The notes beneath the pieces were generated by a model. It was not told the DNA's origin, searched no databases, and was given only the letters and a program-made list of their open reading frames with translations. DNA of 64,000 nt from Sthenelais limicola (Eukaryota; Annelida; Polychaeta; Phyllodocida; Sigalionidae): assembly GCA_942159475.1 (NCBI GenBank), contig OW804095.1, positions 153,859,017 through 153,923,016 of the forward strand. The letters are read 5' to 3'. Shown in pieces: positions 42,201-53,500 of this stretch. Every line of letters begins with the position of its first letter. Position 1 is the stretch's first letter. Position numbers and translations under genes: made by a program.

Positions 42201-45200
42201 GTACATATATAGAGCTTTGGTGTAAGAGTGCAAGGTGTGCTATGTACATATAGAGCTTTGGTGTAAGAGTGCAAGGTGTGCTATGTACATATAGAGCTTT
42301 GGTAGAAGAGTGCAAGGTGTGCTATGTACATATAGAGCTTTGGTGTAAGAGTGCAAGGTGTGCTATGTACATATAGAGCTTTGGTAGAAGAGTGCAAGGT
42401 GTGCTATGTACATATAGAGCTTTGGTAGAAGAGTGCAAGGTGTGCTATGTACATATAGAGCTTTGGTGTAAGAGTGCAAGGTGTGCTATGTACATATAGA
42501 GCTTTGGTAGAAGAGTGCAAGGTGTGCTATGTACATATAGAGCTTTGGTGTAAGAGTGCAAGGTGTGCTATGTGCATATATAGAGCTTTGGTAGAAGAGT
42601 GCAAGGTGTGCTATGTACATATAGAGCTTTGGTGTAAGAGTGCAAGGTGTGCTATGTGCATATATAGAGCTTTGGTAGAAGAGTGCAAGGTGTGCAATGT
42701 ACATATAGAGCTTTGGTAGAAGAGTGCAAGGTGTGCTATGTACATATAGAGCTTTGGTGTAAGAGTGCAAGGTGTGCTATGTACATATATAGAGCTTTGG
42801 TGTAAGAGTGCAAGGTGTGCTATGTGCATATAGAGCTTTGGTGTAAGAGTGCAAGGTGTGCTATGTACATATAGAGCTTTGGTAGAAGAGTGCAAGGTGT
42901 GCTATGTACATATAAAGCTTTGGTAGAAGAGTGCAAGGTGTGCTATGTACATATAGAGCTCTGGTAGAAGAGTGGAAGGTGTGCTATGTACATATATAGA
43001 GCTTTGGTAGAAGAGTGCAAGGTGTGCTATGTACATATAGAGCTTTGGTGTAAGAGTGCAAGGTGTGCTATGTACATATAGAGCTTTGGTAGAAGAGTGC
43101 AAGGTGTGCTATGTACATATATAGAGCTTTGGTGTAAGAGTGCAAGGTGTGCTATGTACATATAGAGCTTTGGTGTAAGAGTGCAAGGTGTGCTATGTAC
43201 ATATAGAGCTTTGGTGTAAGAGTGCAAGGTGTGCTATGTACATATAGAGCTTTGGTAGAAGAGTGCAAGGTGTGCTATGTACATATAGAGCTTTGGTGTA
43301 AGAGTGCAAGGTGTGCTATGTACATATAGAGCTTTGGTGTAAGAGTGCAAGGTGTGTTATGTACATATAGAGCTTTGGTAGAAGAGTGCAAGGTGTGCTA
43401 TGTACATATAGAGCTTTGGTAGAAGAGTGCAAGGTGTGCTATGTGCATATAGAGCTTTGGTAGAAGAGTGCAAGGTGTGCTATGTACATATATAGAGCTT
43501 TGGTGTAAGAGTGCAAGGTGTGCTATGTGCATATAGAGCTTTGGTAGAAGAGTGCAAGGTGTGCTATGTACATATATAGAGCTTTGGTGTAAGAGTGCAA
43601 GGTGTGCTATGTATAGAGCTTTGGTAGAAGAGTGCAAGGTGTGCAATGTACATATAGAGCTTTGGTGTAAGAGTGCAAGGTGTGCTATGTACATATAGAG
43701 CTTTGGTAGAAGAGTGCAAGGTGTGCTATGTACATATAGAGCTTTGGTAGAAGAGTGCAAGGTGTGCTATGTACATATAGAGCTTTGGTGTAAGAGTGCA
43801 AGGTGTGCTATGTACATATAGAGCTTTGGTAGAAGAGTGCAAGGTGTGCAATGTACATATAGAGCTTTGGTGTAAGAGTGCAAGGTGTGCTATGTACATA
43901 TAGAGCTTTGGTAGAAGAGTGCAAGGTGTGCTATGTACATATATAGAGCTTTGGTAGAAGAGTGCAAGGTGTGCTATGTACATATAGAGCTTTGGTAGAA
44001 GAGTGCAAGGTGTGCTATGTACATATAGAGCTTTGGTGTAAGAGTGCAAGGTGTGCTATGTACATATAGAGCTTTGGTGTAAGAGTGCAAGGTGTGCTAT
44101 GTACATATAGAGCTTTGGTGTAAGAGTGCAAGGTGTGCTATGTACATATAGAGCTTTTGTGTAAGAGTGCAAGGTGTGCTATGTACACATATAGAGCTTT
44201 GGTAAAAGAGTGCAAGGTGTGCTATGTGCATATAGAGCTTTGGTGTAAGAGTGCAAGGTGTGTTATGTACATATAGAGCTTTGGTAGAAGAGTGCAAGGT
44301 GTGCTATGTACATATATAGAGCTTTGGTAGAAGAGTGCAAGGTGTGCTATGTACATATAGAGCTTTGGTGTAAGAGTGCAAGGTGTGCTATGTGCATATA
44401 GAGCTTTGGTAGAAGAGTGCAAGGTGTGCTATGTACATATAGAGCTTTGGTGTAAGAGTGCAAGGTGTGCTATGTACATATAGAGCTTTGGTAGAAGAGT
44501 GCAAGGTGTGCTATGTACATATAGAGCTTTGGTAGAAGAGTGCAAGGTGTGCTATGTACATATAGAGCTTTGGTAGAAGAGTGCAAGGTGTGCTATGTAC
44601 ATATAGAGCTTTGGTAGAAGAGTGCAAGGTGTGCTATGTACACATATAGAGCTTTGGTAGAAGAGTGCAAGGTGTGCTATGTACATATAGAGCTTTGGTA
44701 GAAGAGTGCAAGGTGTGCTATGTACATATAGAGCTTTGGTGTAAGAGTGCAAGGTGTGCTATGTACATATAGAGCTTTGGTGTAAGAGTGCAAGGTGTGC
44801 TATGTACATATAGAGCTTTGGTGTAAGAGTGCAAGGTGTGCTATGTGCATATATAGAGCTTTGGTAGAAGAGTGCAAGGTGTGCTATGTACATATAGAGC
44901 TTTGGTAGAAGAGTGCAAGGTGTGCTATGTACATATAGAGCTATGGTAGAAGAGTGCAAGGTGTGCTATGTACATATAGAGCTTTGGTGTAAGAGTGCAA
45001 GGTGTGCTATATACATATGGAGCTTTGGTGTAAGAGTGCAAGGTGTGCTATGTACATATAGAGCTTTGGTGTAAGAGTGCAAGGTGTGCTATGTACATAT
45101 AGAGCTTTGGTAGAAGAGTGCAAGGTGTGCTATGTACATATAGAGCTTTGGTAGAAGAGTGCAAGGTGTGCAATGTGCATATAGAGCTTTGGTGTAAGAG

Positions 45201-45681
45201 TGCAAGGTGTGCTATGTACATATATAGCTTTGGTGTAAGAGTGCAAGGTGTGCAATGTACATATAGAGCTTTGGTAGAAGAGTGCAAGGTGTGCTATGTA
45301 CATATAGAGCTTTGGTGTAAGAGTGCAAGGTGTGCTATGTACATATATAGAGCTTTGGTGTAAGAGTGCAAGGTGTGCTATGTACATATATAGAGCTTTG
45401 GTAGAAGAGTGCAAGGTGTGCTATGTACATATAGAGCTTTGGTAGAAGAGTGCAAGGTGTGCTATGTGCATATAGAGCTTTGGTAGAAGAGTGTAAGGTG
45501 TGCTATGTACGTATAGAGCTTTGGTGTAAGAGTGCAAGGTGTGCTATGTACATATAGAGCTTTGGTAGAAGAGTGCAAGGTGTGCTATGTACATATAGAG
45601 CTTTGGTGTAAGAGTGCAAGGTGTGCTATGTGCATATATAGAGCTTTGGTAGAAGAGTGCAAGGTGTGCTATGTACATATA
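39237..45681. repeat. 41-bp minisatellite, about 155 units
   Basis: Units begin GAGCTTTGGTGTAAGAGTGC and continue AAGGTGTGCTATGTACATAT plus A. Two main versions differ at GGTGTAAG versus GGTAGAAG, and many units carry an extra TA (43 bp). Longer-range copying is visible: the rare TTTTGTGTAAG and GCAAAGTGTGC variants at 40687/40783 recur at 41511/41607, both 824 bp apart. Short minus-strand frames here are repeat readings. The array is interrupted at 45681 by the gypsy element and continues at 57789. Confidence 0.97.
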
Positions 45682-46104
45682 TGTAGTGTCCGATCGACGG
45701 CCTTAAGCGACTATGAGACTTAATCTATCGAATAAAGACAACAACAACAACAGGATCTAATGGACCTCGCCAGCTTCTCTCTTTTATATTCTACTGTTCC
45801 ACACCCGGGCTGCTCTCACGAGAACAACAACAATACAATACGTCATATCGAATAATCAATATATAAGTGTGCATACACAATGGGTGTATAAGGAAAGAAT
45901 AACAGTAAATATATAGAACAAGCAGTATCACACAGCAATAAAAAAGTTAAAATATAGACCACCGAAATACTACGACCTCTATCGGTCAAACCCACCACAA
46001 CCGCGACCAGCGCGGCTACTCTAGACTTACTAGCGGGACTGGTACAACAGCCGCGTAGCCCCGGCTCTGGTTTAACAAATGTCAATCCAGAGCCGCGCAC
46101 AACA
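45682..46104 (-). repeat. 3' LTR of the gypsy element
   Basis: 423 bp, TG...CA termini. In sense orientation it starts TGTTGTGCGCGG and ends GGACACTACA. A TATA box AATATAAAAG is at 45781-45790. It differs from the 5' LTR at one base in the CAACAACAAC tract and one near the outer end. A GCTCTGG/CCAGAGC inverted repeat lies close to the sense start. The 85-codon hydrophobic frame inside the LTR is present in both copies but I do not call it a gene. Confidence 0.97.
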
Positions 46105-46722
46105 ATGCCCCTCCCCTTTTATTGTTAGGAGGGCACAACCGCTTTAGACCTTACACAAGAGTCTATACCATAAGGTTTACAAGTAAGTTTAACGCAAGCA
46201 ACAATAGTAGGTAAATTTGACACTCAAACAATATAAAAATCATCACAGAGTAAAAATATGATAACACAGGAATCCATACCGGTTTGTAGAATACACGAAC
46301 AACGCTGAAGTAAAAACACACAAGGAATTCTATCGCAGTGTGAAGACGTATCCACTCCAGTTCATAAGAAAGTTTTAGTCCGTATGTAAAAGTATTCACA
46401 GAGTTTCCAACCGCAAGGTATTGTCCGCAGGTTGGTAAACGTAGCACAAATGTCCGGTAACATCCTAGTTTAGTCCGTTTGAGGCACAAGTTGGTAGGTC
46501 TTGATAATAGTCTTTTGCTGGTGTTCGAGGTAAAATCCAACGTCCAAGTCCAAGCTGGTTACATTCCGACCAAGGTGACTTGTAGAAAGGTCATCCCGGG
46601 TCATGTCCATCAAGTCTGGTCATCTCAGCTGGGCTATCCACTACCGCATCCGGCTCGAGTTCATCACATCCCAAGTATCAAAATGAACAACAAACCTCCA
46701 AGACAGATTCCAAGGCGAAATT
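46105..46722 (-). other. Gypsy 3' untranslated region with polypurine tract
   Basis: In sense orientation AAAAGGGGAGGGGC at 46107-46120 immediately precedes the 3' LTR (two-base AT gap), the expected primer for plus-strand synthesis. The rest is AT-rich. A 125-codon frame (46163-46540) has hydrophobic stretches but no ATG near its start, so an envelope remnant is not supported. Confidence 0.75.
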
Positions 46723-49700
46723 TTAAACCGTCGGGTAAGCATCATCAGGGTCTCCCTTCAGCAATTCCTCCTCATACGCAGGATCAATTTCCATGTTCTT
46801 ATCTTCCTCATCAACACCCCGTTCCCAGGTATCGCTACCATGGGGAGAACCAGAAATATCCTGCTTCTCATTACCAACAGAGATAGTACCCGGGTCTGAC
46901 TGCGTTTCCAACACAACTTCCTTGGTCGGTGTGGGTTGGTCTTCTCCCGAACCAAAAGTCATTGCCCTAGCAATCATATCGCCAATTTTTCTCACCGGGG
47001 AGGAGAAAAGAGGAGTCACGGTTGACAGTTGAACTGACCCCTTCTCCCCAATACCCACGGGAGTCACACCAACAAATCCCGGCGGAGCAATGGGAGCGCC
47101 ACTCGCATCCAAAATACCAGCGGCTGACTGACCATGAACACAAGCGGGAGAGCCCTGTACAGACGGGTTTCCCCCTAACTGCCGCTGCACTCCACCGAAC
47201 TGGGTCAGAGGCGCAAAGCCCTGCATTAAATAAGGACTATATGGAGGCAAGGACAATTGAGACTGCTGCATATGCTGGCTTTGCTGTTGTTGCAAAGTTT
47301 GCTGCAACTGCCGTTCTTGCTGCAACTGTTGCTGTTGCAACTGCTGCTGCTGCAACTGCTGCTGTTGCAAATGCTGTTGTTGTTGCAGAGACTGTTGCAA
47401 CATATGCTGTTGTAATGGCGATTGAGCAGGCAACTGTACAGTAGTCTGACTCCACCTGGCACCACAACGTTGCGGAGATACCAAATCAATTGATGGGTTC
47501 ATCACTGACTTCCAACTATCACCACAAGGTCCTTCCAAAATCTCCTTAACAATAATGGGCTTAACAGGAGTCGCAGCCGGAGCAGCTGCCACTCTCTGCA
47601 AAGTCAATTTCTGTAGAGGTGGGTGAGGTTGCACGACAACTCGCTGTGGCCGAGGCGACACTTTCAACACTCCCTCAGCAGGCGGTTGTGTCTGCCTTCT
47701 CTGTGGAGAAGCAGGCAACTTCGCCAGAGAAGCGGTATGTTGCTGCAACAAATCCGACATAATCTTTGCCAGATCCGATTTCCTCACCACATCAGAGTCA
47801 ACCGCTTCCTCCTTCTTCTCAGTCTTTTTCCTTTTCATCTCCGGTTCACCAGACTCATAAGCAGAGAGCTGACACTTCAAATCTAGAATTGTTTCCCTAG
47901 AAAGATGGTCCTCCCGCTTATAATACTCCAACTGCCTGGTTAAATCAACGATCCTAGCCCGCATAGCCGGGATCTCTGCCGCAGCTGCTCTCACCTCGCT
48001 GATATCAATCATAGGGGTTAAAGCAACTTGTACGGCTAGCTTCACAGCATCTAAGGACCAAGCGACAGCTTGGTTGATACCAATTGAAGCATCGGACAAG
48101 GTTCTATCAATATCTGTGGCGGCGGAACACAAAGTCTCATCTGTAGGCAAATAAGGAAGCACAGAAGCTGAAGCAACCGGCCTAGCACCTTCCTGATTTG
48201 TATTCACCATATTGACAGGCATCTCTACCTGAGCAACCACCCGCCTATCAGTTGCTTCATCACCAGGAGCACCAGCGGCAGCCGCAGGCATATTCAATGC
48301 AGCCACGCTTGACATATCCTTCGGGCGAGCACCAGTCAACACGGCAGCAATAGTCGCTTGAGAAGGGCCTTTAGCAGTCCAAACATTCTTAGCAGGCAAA
48401 GGAGCATCAGCGAAATTTTTATTCACCGTTCTCCTAGCCTCAGTAGCACTATGCCGGGCCTCGGCTAGAGCTCGATGGCGGCCGATGGTCATAACACGAT
48501 CAAGATCGTATCTGCCCATCCGCGCAAATCTCACACAGCCAAGGTTAGCCGCTTCTTGCTCCACCACTCTGTAGCTGGACGTCCACTCCCGCGATCTGTC
48601 AGGTCCATTTCTATGTCCACTAGGGCCCTTCATCAAATGTTTAACCAAGTCTGATCGTCTGTCTAACCTTACTCCACACGAATGAGCATGTGGGCAAGTA
48701 AGGAGGTGCACAGCCGGGCAGTGCTCCTCACACAAATGTCGATAAAATCGTTCTTTGGTGCGATAGATTTTAATCCCAGAAGGATTAATTTCCTCGCCCA
48801 AATAACGACACCAAGTGAATGGGCACCTGTACCCTGGTTTCCATAGCAAGGGGGCGCCATTCAGCTTATCCATTATCAATTCAATAATCTGCTTATGTCC
48901 ATCAGCTTTCCCAGTACGAGATTTCAAGTAATGAAATTTATCCTCGTACCGAGGCATTATTGGAGCTTCCGTCCAATAATCTCCCAACACTTCATCTTCA
49001 TCATCCGATTCTGGAGCAGTGGTAACTCCATCATTCTTCTTGGGGACAATATTAGCCATATTGGTTGGAGTCAACTCAATTCCCTCAAGCCTATCTTTCA
49101 ACCACCAACGAGCTTGGTTTCGCACGGGAATAGAGCTGTCAGTCATCTTCTTAGCCGCACCCTTCCAACCTGGCTTTGACAACGCCTTCACAACATCCTC
49201 TACCGTATTTAGGCCGGGACCACCTGTGTGACTGGAACGCGCCTGGTCACCACCATCCACGGAGGAGCCTCGCGAACTACTGCTCGCATTCCTCTGCCTA
49301 TCACGGGTCTTGCGGGTGTCCTTAGGCGCACCCTTCGGCGAACTAAATTCTTTCTTCTTCAATTTCGATTTACCACTGTCAGATTTTGCACTATCTGACA
49401 CGGCACCAGAGTCTATATTCTTTTCGGTCTTCTCATCCAATTTCTTGTCTGTTTTAACATCCGATTTCTTGTCCGTCTTAACATCCGATTTCTTGTCCTT
49501 CCTCTTAGGTTTAGGCAAAGAAGCGGCTGTGGTAGTTTCCTCACCATCACTATCACCCGCCTCAGCGGCTTTGGAAGCAGAAGCGGTAGCCTTGACAGGC
49601 TTAACTTTCCTCCACGACCTAAGCTTGGGAATTTGCCACTCAGCCACAGCCTTGCGCTCCTTCGCCTTCTCAAACTCCATTCTCTTTTTCTCAATCTTCT

Positions 49701-49914
49701 CATAATCTGCTTTTATCTCAGCCTCCATTTCTTCAGCCCAGCTTGCACTAGGCGGCCCCTCTAGCGGAACAGATTCAGCGGCCACAGGCACAGCGTCTTC
49801 GGCTGTGGGCTGACTCCCGCTAGCTGCTGCATCATCACCAACCACCGCCTCCTTCTTCCGATTATCGCCCGGAGGCGACTCAACGTCCATGGCTGACTCC
49901 TCCTTGTCAGACAT
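46723..49914 (-). CDS. Gypsy third ORF: zinc-finger / coiled-coil / poly-Q protein, novel
   Basis: 1,063 codons from the first ATG (MSDKEES, 49912-49914); the open frame extends 22 codons further upstream without an ATG. Layout from that Met: acidic/charged, Lys- and Ser-rich N terminus with repeated KKSDVKTD (about 145-165); a conserved-looking domain at about 235-360; two zinc-finger-like motifs, C364-x4-C369...H393-x4-H398 and C407-x5-C413-x12-H426-x7-H434; a coiled coil at about 640-690; KRKKTEKK (about 694-701), a nuclear-localisation-like patch; and a glutamine tract at about 835-883. I see no signal peptide, transmembrane helix or furin site, so it is not an envelope protein. The second finger spacing is classical C2H2. 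It probably acts in the nucleus or in nucleic-acid binding, but this is inference. Expression would need a spliced or internal-promoter RNA; a TTGGTTGGCAG acceptor-like site lies about 50 nt upstream. I recognise no named family. Confidence 0.85.
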   Translation of the reverse strand: MSDKEESAMDVESPPGDNRKKEAVVGDDAAASGSQPTAEDAVPVAAESVPLEGPPSASWAEEMEAEIKADYEKIEKKRMEFEKAKERKAVAEWQIPKLRSWRKVKPVKATASASKAAEAGDSDGEETTTAASLPKPKRKDKKSDVKTDKKSDVKTDKKLDEKTEKNIDSGAVSDSAKSDSGKSKLKKKEFSSPKGAPKDTRKTRDRQRNASSSSRGSSVDGGDQARSSHTGGPGLNTVEDVVKALSKPGWKGAAKKMTDSSIPVRNQARWWLKDRLEGIELTPTNMANIVPKKNDGVTTAPESDDEDEVLGDYWTEAPIMPRYEDKFHYLKSRTGKADGHKQIIELIMDKLNGAPLLWKPGYRCPFTWCRYLGEEINPSGIKIYRTKERFYRHLCEEHCPAVHLLTCPHAHSCGVRLDRRSDLVKHLMKGPSGHRNGPDRSREWTSSYRVVEQEAANLGCVRFARMGRYDLDRVMTIGRHRALAEARHSATEARRTVNKNFADAPLPAKNVWTAKGPSQATIAAVLTGARPKDMSSVAALNMPAAAAGAPGDEATDRRVVAQVEMPVNMVNTNQEGARPVASASVLPYLPTDETLCSAATDIDRTLSDASIGINQAVAWSLDAVKLAVQVALTPMIDISEVRAAAAEIPAMRARIVDLTRQLEYYKREDHLSRETILDLKCQLSAYESGEPEMKRKKTEKKEEAVDSDVVRKSDLAKIMSDLLQQHTASLAKLPASPQRRQTQPPAEGVLKVSPRPQRVVVQPHPPLQKLTLQRVAAAPAATPVKPIIVKEILEGPCGDSWKSVMNPSIDLVSPQRCGARWSQTTVQLPAQSPLQQHMLQQSLQQQQHLQQQQLQQQQLQQQQLQQERQLQQTLQQQQSQHMQQSQLSLPPYSPYLMQGFAPLTQFGGVQRQLGGNPSVQGSPACVHGQSAAGILDASGAPIAPPGFVGVTPVGIGEKGSVQLSTVTPLFSSPVRKIGDMIARAMTFGSGEDQPTPTKEVVLETQSDPGTISVGNEKQDISGSPHGSDTWERGVDEEDKNMEIDPAYEEELLKGDPDDAYPTV

Positions 49915-50551
49915 CCTATCTGCTTGAGAACCCCGTTTCAAGGTTAGGGACACAGACAAAATACAAACTCTGCCAACCAACTCAACAACAATCTAGGAAT
50001 ACAATGATTTATCGGGGGGATAAGCCAAGCAAACCAAGTCACATACAACTGGATAGTGAAACACGTGTGTTGTGTTCACTGCCCGAGCGTACTCTGCAGA
50101 CGGACGCTCTTGCCAGCTCTCGTGACCTAGTCTCGTGACACCTCCGCCAATCGGAGGACTTTCTTCCTTCTAAATATAGCATCATAAACCTGTTGCCGAG
50201 CCGTTCACGCCAGAGTACACACGGCCTGGATACCGCTGCCTGCCTGCTCACTATATCATTAGAAAAGAAAATCAAGCAGTCTCTCCCTACTTTCCGTGGG
50301 GTGTATTGCTTCGGCCCAATCACATTTCCCAGTAGGTGTCAGGACAATGAGAGGCTACATGCCCTGCCAGTCGATTACATTTTCCAAATCAATTCAATTA
50401 CTGAACCACGTACAGTAATTATGATGTTTTCTTATTAAATAACTCCCACACACGGAGTAGCTTCACTCCCGCCATGCTCGTGTAAGACATTATTAAACCA
50501 GTACTTCTCGTTGTGTCATTTTTTTTTCCTTGCACCTTTCACCCAATTTTT
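49915..50551 (-). other. Gap between pol and the third gypsy ORF
   Basis: About 640 nt (sense direction 50551 to 49915) between the pol stop and the ORF3 ATG. A 94-codon frame at 50039-50323 has no domain. The length makes simple readthrough unlikely and leaves room for a splice acceptor or internal promoter. Confidence 0.6.
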
Positions 50552-53500
50552 TCACTCATAGCCTAATCGGTCAGGTGCTTGCCTATGACGCCTAGGCCGC
50601 TCCTCTAAGTAACCTGATCGCAACAAACCATCCATAGTCTTGGCTAGTGGTGAACCTTCTACCTTTTCCTCAGAATCTGATTCACTGGAACTCTCAGACA
50701 CCACAGCCGCTGTGCCACCTTCCAGCTTTGTTCCCAGGCCCGGCGGCTGGTAAGACAACAAAGCTGGTTTATTGGGCGGACGGCCGCGCCTTTTCACATG
50801 TCTAACTATATTAGCTGCAGGCAACACGGCAGGAGCATGCCGCCCGGGTATGACACGACCTTGAGGAGTAATCTTCAAGTAGTCTTTACCCGCTACCTGC
50901 TGCTTCTGATACTCAGGTGCTCTATGCAAGTTAGTAACCTGCACTGGAGTCCCATCTGCATCAAAAGCCAATTTCAGTAAATCTCCATTCCATCTGAGAA
51001 CTCCCTCCTCAGTCCTGAGTTCATAGGTAGAACCCTGCACACGACGTATGACTTCAAAAGGACCATCCCATTTAGGGCCATATTTCTTCTGAGCCATAGG
51101 CGTCGCATACCTCCATACAACATCTCCAGATTTGAAAACCTTGGGTCTCGCCCGCCTATCAAAATATCGTTTCTGATAAACGGCTGAATGCCCCAAACGC
51201 TCCCTAACAAATCTATGTCCTTTCAGCAATAGCGTTTTAATCTCCTCCACAAAGACACTGCGACAAGGGAAATCAACGTCCCCAGTCAGAGTACCATATA
51301 TAATGTCAGCCGGGACTGTTAATTCCGTACCGAATACCACCAAATTTGGCGTGCACATAGTACTCTTATGCACCGCTCCTCTATAAGCATGTGCAATACA
51401 GGGCACCAACAAATCCCAATTCAAATCCTCAAATTGTGTCAAACATGACAAGTGCTCAACAAGAACACGATTCCAACGTTCTACCTGCCCATTTGCCTGG
51501 GGTCTATAGGGAAGGGACATCAACTGCTCTATGTCAAGCAAGAGTAATAACTCCTTTAAAAGAGCTGAACGAAATTCTGGCGCTCCATCAGTCTGGAGGG
51601 AGACCGGTGGGCCGTACCTTAGCACCCACTCAGTAAACAAGGCCATCGCACAGGTAGCGGCTGTGTGATCGGGAAGCGGGTAAGCCTCAGCCCATTTAGA
51701 AAAATAATCTGTGACAACCATCACACAACTATTTCCCCTAGGGGTTCTCCTAAATGGACCAATGATATCCAAAGCAATGCGGCTCCAGCGCACACCATGG
51801 ATTTCCTTCTTCAACGGGGTTATACCTTTTCCACCCCTACTCTTACAAGAAGCGCAAACTTCACAGCCGCGTACCCAATCGGCGATATCCCTCTTCATCC
51901 GGGGCCAAACAAACTTTTGTCTTGCCGCCTGATAAGTTTTGAACTCGCCAAAGTGAGCTGCAAGCTTACTCCCGTGCAAAGTACGGAATAACTCCTTCCT
52001 CAGAGCTAGAGGTACCAGTACACGTGTATACACAACTCCGTTGTCGCTTTCCCAATCCATACACAGCAATTCTTTTTCCACTTTTAAAAATTCTATCTTA
52101 CTCACATAGTAACAGAACTCTCCCCCCTCAGCCAACAAAGCTTTATTGTCTGGCTTCTGAGTAAGACCCTGTACTATTGATTTGATTCTCGTGAGAACAT
52201 CATCTTCTTCTTGCGCCACCTTCAACCGATCACCCGCCAATGTTGAAAATATATGGTAGTCCACAGTCATTGTAGCTACTATGGCGTCATGTGCACCACA
52301 ATCCAAACAATCTTCCCTGGGACATCTTCTCACCGGCAGCCGCGAAAGCGCGTCCGCATTTATGTGTTTGCGGCCCGGCCTATGAACAATCTGATCTTCC
52401 CGCAATCCATAATGCTGCAAAGTGGTTAACCACCTTGCTAGCATACCAGAAGGGTCTCTAAAGTTCATTAACCAGCGCAACGAAGCATGATCAGTTCTCA
52501 ACATAAAGTCATGTTGCCCTATTATATAATGTTGAAACTTAGATAAATAAGTCAAAACAGCTAGCAACTCTCTTTTTGTAGCACAGTAATTCTGTTGCGC
52601 CTTAGTCAACGTATTACTGGCATAACTCAAAACCACCTCTCTCGAATTCTGCATCTGAGAGAGGACTCCAGACATACCGAATCCACTCGCGTCAGTATCC
52701 AGAATGATAGTTCCAGACGGCTGTGGGTAGCCTAATACAGGAGGAGATGTCAATAAATCTTTCAGGTCTGCAAAGGCATTATGACAATTATCATCAAAGA
52801 TCACACGCCGATTATTCTTCAGCTCCGCCCCGGCTACCAATGCTTGAATAGGGGCTGCAACCTCTGAGAAATTGGGCATAAATTCTCTATAATATGAAGC
52901 GAAACCCAGAAACTGACGGACCTGCTTAATAGTAGTCGGAACCGGCCAAGAATGGACTTTCTCCAACTTATCCGGATCCGCGCGGACTCCATCTTGCGAA
53001 ACAATTCTCCCCAAATACTTCACATTCAGTTTGAAAAATTCACATTTCTTCGGTTTAAGCTTCGACCCATAATCGGCTAGTCTCTGCAAGACTTTTTCCG
53101 TATTTAACAATGCTTCATCAAAACTGGAGCCAAAGATGATTACATCGTCCAAATAAACAAGACAGCATTTCCACCTCAATCCAGCCAACATTTGTTCCAT
53201 CATACGCTCAAATGTGGCAGGCGCATTGCATAGTCCAAAACTCATAACCTTGAATTGGAACAGGCCCATAGTCGAGACAAAAGCCGTCTTCTCCTTACTA
53301 GCTTCGTCCATGGCAATTTGCCAGTAACCGCTCTCTAAATCCAAAGTTATAAACCATAAGTTACCACCCAATGCCTCAATGCTTTCATCTATTCTAGGGA
53401 GAGGGAAAGAATCCTTCTTTGTGACCGCATTGACTGGACGATAGTCGACACAAAACCTGTCAGTGCCGTCACTTTTCTTCACAATCACAACCGCAGATCC

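Noticed and set aside
39154..45723. Many 66- to 120-codon frames in the 41-bp array
   Set aside because: Identical peptide readings of successive repeat units with regular spacing.
45843..46100. 85-codon hydrophobic frame within the LTR, also at 57527-57814
   Set aside because: Conserved only because the LTRs are nearly identical. No ATG in good context, and it overlaps U3 control sequence.
46163..46540. 125-codon frame with hydrophobic C-terminal stretches near the 3' LTR, considered as an envelope remnant
   Set aside because: Starts at TTG with no upstream ATG, lies in AT-rich 3' untranslated sequence, and has no cleavage site or fusion peptide.
47022..47886. Plus-strand frames opposite ORF3 (for example the alanine/valine-rich 47022-47444)
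   Set aside because: Shadow of the CAG/CTG-rich glutamine tract on the other strand.
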